Shown one piece after another: positions 5,836-11,629 of a DNA stretch of 11,629 nucleotides. This stretch comes from Clostridia bacterium (GTDB lineage: Bacteria; Bacillota; Clostridia; Oscillospirales; Acutalibacteraceae), in the NCBI GenBank assembly GCA_900755995.1, contig CAAEIM010000121.1, positions 1 through 11,629 of the forward strand. The letters run 5' to 3'. A program made the translations under genes and the position numbers. Numbering within the stretch: position 1 is the first letter of the stretch; each line of letters begins with the position of its first letter. A model generated the notes under the pieces. The model did no database searches and was not told the DNA's origin. It was given only the letters and a program-made list of their open reading frames with translations.

Positions 5836-8800
5836 ATGGCACGAAAATATGACCTTATTTCTGAGCTTTACAACCGCACCTGCAAAACGGTTGTGTCAAA
5901 TCCTCAGAACTGGCAGGCATTCTTAGCTTCAGCTTGCCGAAATTATAAGTTACGCTATGACGAACAGCTTCTTGTATATGCACAGCGACCCGATGCAACA
6001 GCGGTTCTTGAGATAGAGCAGTGGAACAAAATTTTTGGCAGATGGGTCAACCGAGGTGCTAGAGGTATTGCTGTTTTTGCTGATGAGAACCGTTCACGGC
6101 AAAGACTGACACATTACTTTGATATTTCAGATACTCACGAAAGCAGATATTCAAGAACAGTCCCGATTTGGGATATGCGTCAGGAATACGAAGCTGATGT
6201 GATTGAAACATTGGAAAGCACTTTCGGAGAGATTGAGAATAAGAGCAGTCTTGCCGAAGCAATTATGGGAGCAGCAAGAAATGCGGCAGAGGATAATATC
6301 CCTGATTATCTGCAAGACCTTTACTATGCAACCGAGGGCAGTTCCTTTGAGGAAGTGGAAGAGGATATTGTGGCTTTCATTTATAAAAATGTCGTGACAA
6401 ATAGTGTGGCATATATGATGATGTCAAGGCTTGGCGTTGATACGGACGGTTATTTTGAACTTGATGATTTCAGAGATGTTACTAACTTCAATACGCAGGA
6501 AACACTCAATGCACTTGGATTTGCTACCAGTGATATTGCAGAAATGGGATTGACGGAAATATCTAAAACAATTACTGCACTCAACCGTCAAAATCGCATA
6601 ATTGTCGGTCAGGACAGAAATGAATACAATAAGGTTGAAAATAACGACGAAAGGAGTTTGGACAATGAACGAACTGACCTACACGATGGTGGGCGATTAC
6701 AGCCTTCCGAATCTGAAACTTCCACAGCAGCCGGAAGTGACGTTGGGCAGATACGCTCAGATGAGGAGAGAGTTTCTGAAGGAACATCACAGAGTCCTTT
6801 ACTACAATCTCCTGACGAGGGGCGAACTGACACAGCACTTGGCGGAAGTGGAACAGAGAGCCAGCAAGATGGAGGAAACAATCCTGAGCCAGATGGCACA
6901 GAAAGAGGGAGTGACCGAACAGATGAAAGCGGAGGATATGATGAAATGGGTTCGTCTGATGAACTCCCTTCGCAATTCGGCACAGGAAATCGTGAAAGCG
7001 GAAGTGATATTCGCTTAGAGTATTACGACAGAACGCACGAGGATAAAAGCCTTCCGTTCTTTGGACGTGATGAAGTAATCAATGAAATTCTCAGAACGAC
7101 ACCACATTTGTCAGCAAGTCTGGAAGAAATCAAAGATTATTATGAACGTAATCCTGATAACAAAGACCGCACAGAGTATATAAAGAGTATTTTCAATAAT
7201 GATTATACCGAGCTTACTTTAGAGGATGGCAGGACAGTAGGGTACAAGACCTTTGAAAACGTTCTGCATTTGTGGGAGGGCAAATACGACAGCAGAACCG
7301 CACAGAGCTATTATGATTGGGCTGTTATTGCCCGACATTTTGAAGCTATGCGATTACTGGGAGAATTAAGTGACAGCATAAAACCATTACCGTCAATGGA
7401 CGGTCAGATGACATTCATATTAGACGGTCGGGCAGAGGAAAAGAAAACCTCTGCCTTTACTTTTTCTCAGGAGATTATCGACGCTGTTCTTGCGAATGGA
7501 AGCGGATTTTCTGAGGGAAAAATGCGTATCTATGAGCAGTTTGAAAAAAGCCTTTCTGCAAAAGAAAATGCCGACTTCTTGAAAAATGAATACGGTTGGG
7601 GCGGTTCTTATCCCGTCATAATCGGGGCAGGCATTGATGAGAGCCACGATGGAAAAGGTATTACGATTACGAAAGGCATCGGTAAAGAAAATCCACATAT
7701 CACACTTTCGTGGTCGCAGGTGGAGAAGCGTATCGGGGAACTTATCCGAATGGACAGATACTTAAATCCAAAGGAAAAAGAACGTTATCCTCAGTGGCTT
7801 GAAAGTCAAGAGGAACGCAGAGCCAAAATCGAGGAAATGAAAAGAAATCGTGAGATACTCTCTAATGCACCACCGGAGCAGGAGGTTGAACCAGCCGAAA
7901 AAGAACCTGAAGAAGCAGAACAGCCGCAAGATGTGCAGTATGAATATCATCTTGGCGATAAGGTGTATATCGGTGCTTCTGAGTATGAAATCTTATCTGT
8001 TGATGATGAGAGAGTAATGCTCTATGACTATGATATGCCACTGTTCAATAAGGAATTTTCACGCACAGAGTTTGACAGAAAAGTGCGAGAGAACCCGATG
8101 AATGAGCATTTGATTGTGAAGGAAGAACCTGCTGAAGAAAGAAATGAAGCGGAAGAAGTTCAGACCAATATGGGCAGTATGCCGATTGAGGATTATCGAG
8201 AGATAGTAGCTTCACAGTCAGGCTTTGACAGCTATGATGAGATGCATCGTCAGGGGTATCGCATAGGAAACGGTTATGATAAAGAGCCTGAGCCGGTAGT
8301 TCCGGCTTGGGAGCAGAAGAAAAAGGTCAAAGGCTTTGACCTGCACCCTGATGTGCCTATGGCAGACCGTCATACCTTTAATCTCAGAGAAAATGAGGTT
8401 GAAACGGTAGGTAAAAAGGAACGCTTCCGCAGAAATATTATGGCGATACAGCTTCTCAAAAAATGTCAGGAAGAAAACAGATTTGCCACGCCTGAAGAAC
8501 AGATTATCTTATCAAAGTATGTCGGTTGGGGTGGACTTTCAGAAGCCTTTGATGAAAATAATTCAGCGTGGGCAACTGAATATCTGGAACTTTCTTCGGT
8601 ATTAACACCAGAGGAATACGCTTCGGCAAGAGAAAGCACATTGACTGCGTTCTACACGCCGCCCGAAGTTATCACAACCATTTATAAGGCAATGGAGCAA
8701 ATGGGCTTTAAGGAGGGCAATTTGTTAGAGCCGTCCTGCGGTATTGGTAATTTCATCGGTATGCTGCCTGACTCAATGCAGGATAGTAAGATTTATGGTG

Positions 8801-11629
8801 TGGAACTTGATACGATTTCCGCAGGCATTGCACAGCAGCTTTACCAGAAAACAACCATTGCGGCACAGGGATTTGAAGAAACCAATTTACCGGACAGCTT
8901 CTTTGATGGCGTTGTCGGAAATGTGCCTTTTGGAGATTTTAAGGTATCGGATAAAAGGTATGACAAGCATAAGTTCCTGATACACGATTACTTTTTTGCA
9001 AAGTCCCTCGATAAGTTAAGACCCGGCGGTGTGATGGCTTTTGTAACGAGCAAAGGCACAATGGACAAGGAAACTTTAGCAGTACGAAAGTATATTGCAC
9101 AGAGAGCAGAGCTTCTTGGAGCAATCCGATTGCCGAATAATACCTTTAAGGGTAATGCAGGAACGGAAGTCGTTTCGGATATTCTTATCCTGCAAAAGCG
9201 TGACAGACTGATAGATATTGAGCCGGATTGGGTTCATCTTGATACCGATGAGAACGGAATTAAGATGAACTCTTATTTTGTGCAGCACCCCGAAATGATA
9301 CTTGGAGAAATGAAAATGGTATCGGGGCGTTTCGGTATGGAAGCAACTTGTGTGCCGTATGAAAATGCAGACCTTGCAGCACAGCTTGATGAAGCAGTAG
9401 CAAACATTCACGGAGAAATCACGGAATATGAAACTGAGGAAGAACTGGAGGAGGAAGATAATTCTATTCCGGCAGACCCGACAGTGAGAAACTTTTCTTA
9501 TACGGTGGTGGGCGATAAAATCTACTATCGTGAAAATTCCCGTATGACTCCGGTGGAAGTGTCGGCAACCGCAGAGAACCGAATTAAGGGTATGATTGCT
9601 ATTAGAAATTCCGTCAGAACGCTGATTGAATTGCAGACAGAAGATTACCCTGACAGCGAAATCAAAGCGGAGCAGGAGCGATTAAACAGACTTTATGATA
9701 CCTTTTCAGGTAAGTACGGACTCATTAACAGCCGTGCAAATACTTCTGCTTTCTCGCAGGACAGTTCATTCTCTTTGCTTTCCGCATTGGAGATAATCGG
9801 AGAGGACGGAGAACTGGAACGTAAGGCTGATATGTTTTCTAAGAGGACAATTAAGCCGCATACTCCGGTTACTTCTGTTGATACGGCAAGCGAAGCGTTG
9901 GCGGTATCTCTTGGAGAAAAAGCCACGATTGATATGGACTATATGATGGAGCTTTCCGGTAAATCGGAGAATGAAATCTTTGAGGACTTAAAGGGTGTTA
10001 TCTTCTTAAACCCGCTTTATGAGTATGGAAATTCTTACGAACCGAAGTATCTGATGGCTGATGAATACCTTTCGGGTAATGTCAGGGAAAAGCTGAGGAT
10101 TGCAAAGAACTCGGCAGAACTCTATCCGGAAGATTATAAGGTCAATGTGGAAGCACTTCAAAAGGTGCAGCCGAAAGACCTGACTGCAAGTGAAATTTCC
10201 GTGCGACTTGGTGCAACTTGGCTGCCGCCGGACGATGTGCAGGAGTTTATCTTTCATTTGCTTGAAACACCACGCTATGCACAGTGGAATATCAAAGTTC
10301 ACTTCTCTCCATTTACGAGTGAGTGGAATATTGAGGGCAAATCCTATGACAAAGGAAATGTAAGGGCATATAACACTTACGGAACTTCCCGCATCAATGC
10401 CTATAAGATTATTGAGGAAACGCTGAATTTAAAAGATGTGCGTATCTTTGATTATATCGAAGATGATGAGGGAAAGAAAAAGGCTGTCCTGAATAAAAAG
10501 GAAACAGCGATTGCTCAGTCGAAGCAGGAAATGATTAAGCAGGAATTTCAGGACTGGATATGGTCTGACCCTGAACGAAGGGAAAGGCTTTGCAAATCCT
10601 ACAATGAGAAATTCAATAGCGTCAGACCTCGTGAGTATGATGGAAGTCATATCATCTTCAATGGTATGAACCCTGAAATTGAACTCAGGGAACATCAGAA
10701 AAATGCGGTTGCCCATATCCTTTACGGAGGAAATACGCTTCTTGCACACGCAGTCGGAGCTGGAAAAACTTTTGAAATGGTAGCGGCAGCACAGGAGTCG
10801 AAAAGGCTTGGGCTTTGTAACAAGTCACTGTTTGTTGTACCAAATCACTTGACCGAACAATGGGCGGCTGAGTATTTGCAGCTCTATCCGGCGGCGAATA
10901 TCCTTGTCGCAACAAAGAAAGATTTTGAAACCAAGAACCGTAAAAAATTCTGCGGCAGGATTGCAACTGGAGATTATGACGCAGTTATCATCGGACATTC
11001 ACAGTTTGAAAAAATCCCGATGTCCATTGAAAGACAGAGGGCAATCTTAGAACAGCAGCTTGAGGAGATAACCGGAGGAATTGCGGAACTCAAGCGAAAC
11101 CGAGGGGAAAACTTCTCCATAAAGCAGCTTGAAAAGTCAAAGAAATCTATTAGGCAGAAACTTGATAAACTCAATGACCAGACGAAAAAAGATGATGTTG
11201 TAACTTTTGAGGAACTTGGTGTAGACAGGCTTTTTGTTGATGAAAGCCATTATTACAAGAACCTTTATCTTTATACAAAAATGCGTAATGTGGGCGGTAT
11301 CGCACAGACGGAAGCACAGAAATCTTCCGACCTCTTTATGAAGTGCCGTTACCTTGATGAGATTACCGGAGGACGAGGAACCGTATTCGCAACGGGTACA
11401 CCTATCTCAAACAGTATGGTGGAACTCTACACGATACAGCGATATTTGCAGTACAACACGCTTGTGAAAAATGGGTTGCAGCACTTTGATGCCTGGGCTT
11501 CCACTTTCGGAGAAACCATTACGGCAGTGGAACTTACACCGGAAGGAACAGGATACAGAGCAAAGACAAGGTTCGCAAAATTCTATAACTTGCCTGAACT
11601 AATGGCGATGTTCAAGGAGATAGCGGACA
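5836..11629 (+). CDS. Very large polyvalent N6-adenine methylase / SF2 helicase of a conjugative element (3' end outside window)
   Basis: ATG 5836 follows TAAGGAGG (5818-5825, 10-nt gap). The frame is open to the right edge: 1931 codons with no stop. Residues 15-85 (NWQAFLASACRNYKLRYDEQ ... WNKIFGRWVNRGARGIAVF) resemble the N-terminal DNA-binding part of ArdC-like antirestriction proteins. Residues 277-394 are a Gly/Ser/Asp/Glu-rich linker encoded opposite tnpV. Residues 400-930 hold further conserved and charged segments. A methylase core follows: YVGWGGL, FYTPPEV, motif I EPSCGIGNF (965-973) and motif IV NVPF (1029-1032, where NPPF/Y is usual). The helicase core starts near 1618 (LREHQ), with Walker A GAGKT (1641-1645), Walker B-type DESH (1802-1805) and ATGTPISN (1852-1859). 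The C-terminal helicase lobe lies beyond the window. The methylase-plus-helicase layout matches giant ICE and phage proteins such as P1 DarB, which protects incoming DNA from restriction. That role here is inference; methylation-independent roles in transfer or replication are also possible. Confidence 0.9.
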   Translation, partial: MARKYDLISELYNRTCKTVVSNPQNWQAFLASACRNYKLRYDEQLLVYAQRPDATAVLEIEQWNKIFGRWVNRGARGIAVFADENRSRQRLTHYFDISDTHESRYSRTVPIWDMRQEYEADVIETLESTFGEIENKSSLAEAIMGAARNAAEDNIPDYLQDLYYATEGSSFEEVEEDIVAFIYKNVVTNSVAYMMMSRLGVDTDGYFELDDFRDVTNFNTQETLNALGFATSDIAEMGLTEISKTITALNRQNRIIVGQDRNEYNKVENNDERSLDNERTDLHDGGRLQPSESETSTAAGSDVGQIRSDEERVSEGTSQSPLLQSPDEGRTDTALGGSGTESQQDGGNNPEPDGTERGSDRTDESGGYDEMGSSDELPSQFGTGNRESGSDIRLEYYDRTHEDKSLPFFGRDEVINEILRTTPHLSASLEEIKDYYERNPDNKDRTEYIKSIFNNDYTELTLEDGRTVGYKTFENVLHLWEGKYDSRTAQSYYDWAVIARHFEAMRLLGELSDSIKPLPSMDGQMTFILDGRAEEKKTSAFTFSQEIIDAVLANGSGFSEGKMRIYEQFEKSLSAKENADFLKNEYGWGGSYPVIIGAGIDESHDGKGITITKGIGKENPHITLSWSQVEKRIGELIRMDRYLNPKEKERYPQWLESQEERRAKIEEMKRNREILSNAPPEQEVEPAEKEPEEAEQPQDVQYEYHLGDKVYIGASEYEILSVDDERVMLYDYDMPLFNKEFSRTEFDRKVRENPMNEHLIVKEEPAEERNEAEEVQTNMGSMPIEDYREIVASQSGFDSYDEMHRQGYRIGNGYDKEPEPVVPAWEQKKKVKGFDLHPDVPMADRHTFNLRENEVETVGKKERFRRNIMAIQLLKKCQEENRFATPEEQIILSKYVGWGGLSEAFDENNSAWATEYLELSSVLTPEEYASARESTLTAFYTPPEVITTIYKAMEQMGFKEGNLLEPSCGIGNFIGMLPDSMQDSKIYGVELDTISAGIAQQLYQKTTIAAQGFEETNLPDSFFDGVVGNVPFGDFKVSDKRYDKHKFLIHDYFFAKSLDKLRPGGVMAFVTSKGTMDKETLAVRKYIAQRAELLGAIRLPNNTFKGNAGTEVVSDILILQKRDRLIDIEPDWVHLDTDENGIKMNSYFVQHPEMILGEMKMVSGRFGMEATCVPYENADLAAQLDEAVANIHGEITEYETEEELEEEDNSIPADPTVRNFSYTVVGDKIYYRENSRMTPVEVSATAENRIKGMIAIRNSVRTLIELQTEDYPDSEIKAEQERLNRLYDTFSGKYGLINSRANTSAFSQDSSFSLLSALEIIGEDGELERKADMFSKRTIKPHTPVTSVDTASEALAVSLGEKATIDMDYMMELSGKSENEIFEDLKGVIFLNPLYEYGNSYEPKYLMADEYLSGNVREKLRIAKNSAELYPEDYKVNVEALQKVQPKDLTASEISVRLGATWLPPDDVQEFIFHLLETPRYAQWNIKVHFSPFTSEWNIEGKSYDKGNVRAYNTYGTSRINAYKIIEETLNLKDVRIFDYIEDDEGKKKAVLNKKETAIAQSKQEMIKQEFQDWIWSDPERRERLCKSYNEKFNSVRPREYDGSHIIFNGMNPEIELREHQKNAVAHILYGGNTLLAHAVGAGKTFEMVAAAQESKRLGLCNKSLFVVPNHLTEQWAAEYLQLYPAANILVATKKDFETKNRKKFCGRIATGDYDAVIIGHSQFEKIPMSIERQRAILEQQLEEITGGIAELKRNRGENFSIKQLEKSKKSIRQKLDKLNDQTKKDDVVTFEELGVDRLFVDESHYYKNLYLYTKMRNVGGIAQTEAQKSSDLFMKCRYLDEITGGRGTVFATGTPISNSMVELYTIQRYLQYNTLVKNGLQHFDAWASTFGETITAVELTPEGTGYRAKTRFAKFYNLPELMAMFKEIAD
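6650..6656 (+). promoter_or_regulatory. Ribosome binding site for the nested tnpV gene
   Basis: AAAGGAG at 6650-6656 lies 8 nt before ATG 6665, an ideal Shine-Dalgarno spacing. It sits within the coding sequence of the methylase-helicase (codons for N-D-E-R-S). Its presence at the exact start of TnpV homology is the main sign that the nested frame is translated independently. Confidence 0.75.
6665..7018 (+). CDS. tnpV: TnpV-family protein, complete gene nested out of frame inside the methylase-helicase gene
   Basis: ATG 6665 to TAG 7016-7018 encodes 117 residues, the usual size for the TnpV family named from clostridial transposon Tn4451. The frame also extends upstream to an ATG at 6602, but family similarity and the ribosome site begin at 6665. 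Recognisable blocks are LTYTMVGDYSLPNL (4-17), GRYAQMRREFLKEH (28-41), LYYNLL (45-50), EGVTEQMKAEDMMKWVRLMN (81-100) and AEVIFA at the end (112-117). The product is basic-helical and soluble, with no membrane segment. TnpV has been suggested to be an excisionase-like small DNA-binding protein, but its function is not established. The whole gene lies in the +1 frame relative to the host gene, whose own frame stays open throughout. Its intact family motifs make a chance ORF very unlikely. Confidence 0.85.
   Translation: MNELTYTMVGDYSLPNLKLPQQPEVTLGRYAQMRREFLKEHHRVLYYNLLTRGELTQHLAEVEQRASKMEETILSQMAQKEGVTEQMKAEDMMKWVRLMNSLRNSAQEIVKAEVIFA

Noticed and set aside
5609..5836. 75-codon + strand ORF overlapping the third small gene
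   Set aside because: It is a shifted-frame shadow of the conserved RFIDSHY protein, with no similarity of its own.
6609..6983. Minus-strand ORF of 124 codons opposite tnpV
   Set aside because: The product is low-complexity Ser/Pro-rich sequence, an antisense reflection of the Gly/Ser/Asp/Glu linker codons. It has no recognisable family.
6601..7020. Frameshift or insertion breaking the methylase-helicase around tnpV
   Set aside because: The frame of ATG 5836 was read codon by codon through this region and has no stop. Conserved sequence resumes in the same frame after 7018.
8744..8980. + strand ORF of 78 codons within the methylase region, tested as another nested gene
   Set aside because: It lacks a convincing ribosome site or family motif, and the main frame here carries conserved methylase motifs.

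Overview
The window looks like the interior of an integrative and conjugative element (ICE) of the broad Tn1549/CTn type from a gut-type Clostridia genome (Lachnospiraceae/Oscillospiraceae-like). The evidence is moderate GC, strong AGGAGG-type ribosome binding sites, a ParB C-terminus of the kind these elements carry, a giant thioester/CnaB surface protein, several very small conserved element genes and the start of a very large methylase-helicase. All supported genes are on the + strand. No tRNA, rRNA, CRISPR array, insertion sequence or attachment site was seen.

Layout. Bases 1-273 are the last 90 codons of a ParB-family partition protein. Bases 274-558 are non-coding. They hold three 18-bp direct repeats, a possible 12-codon leader ORF, an AT-rich inverted repeat, and a terminator-like hairpin ending about 10 nt before the next ribosome binding site. 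Bases 559-4809 encode a 1416-residue cell-wall adhesin: signal peptide, internal thioester domain (Cys92/Gln165), ten CnaB/SpaA-like repeats, and a TPKTG sorting signal with a membrane anchor. Its stop codon overlaps the start of a 29-residue single-pass membrane peptide (4809-4898). A second terminator-like hairpin (4923-4959) again runs directly into a ribosome binding site. Three small element genes follow (4971-5267, 5280-5540, 5521-5820). Then comes a huge ORF that runs off the right edge (5836 onward, 1931 codons visible). It has an N-terminal ArdC-like region, an N6-adenine methylase core and a superfamily 2 helicase core.

The most unusual feature is at 6665-7018. A complete 117-codon TnpV-family gene with its own ribosome binding site lies inside the methylase-helicase gene in a different reading frame of the same strand. 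The giant protein's frame stays open through it and reads there as a Gly/Ser/Asp/Glu-rich linker. The two frames encode two different proteins, and the TnpV frame is probably the older.

Working model (inference): partition keeps the element, the adhesin decorates the host cell and may aid contact or colonisation, and the methylase-helicase is a polyvalent protein, perhaps DarB-like, acting on the element's DNA during or after transfer. The two terminator/ribosome-binding-site junctions suggest that downstream expression depends on readthrough or attenuation.
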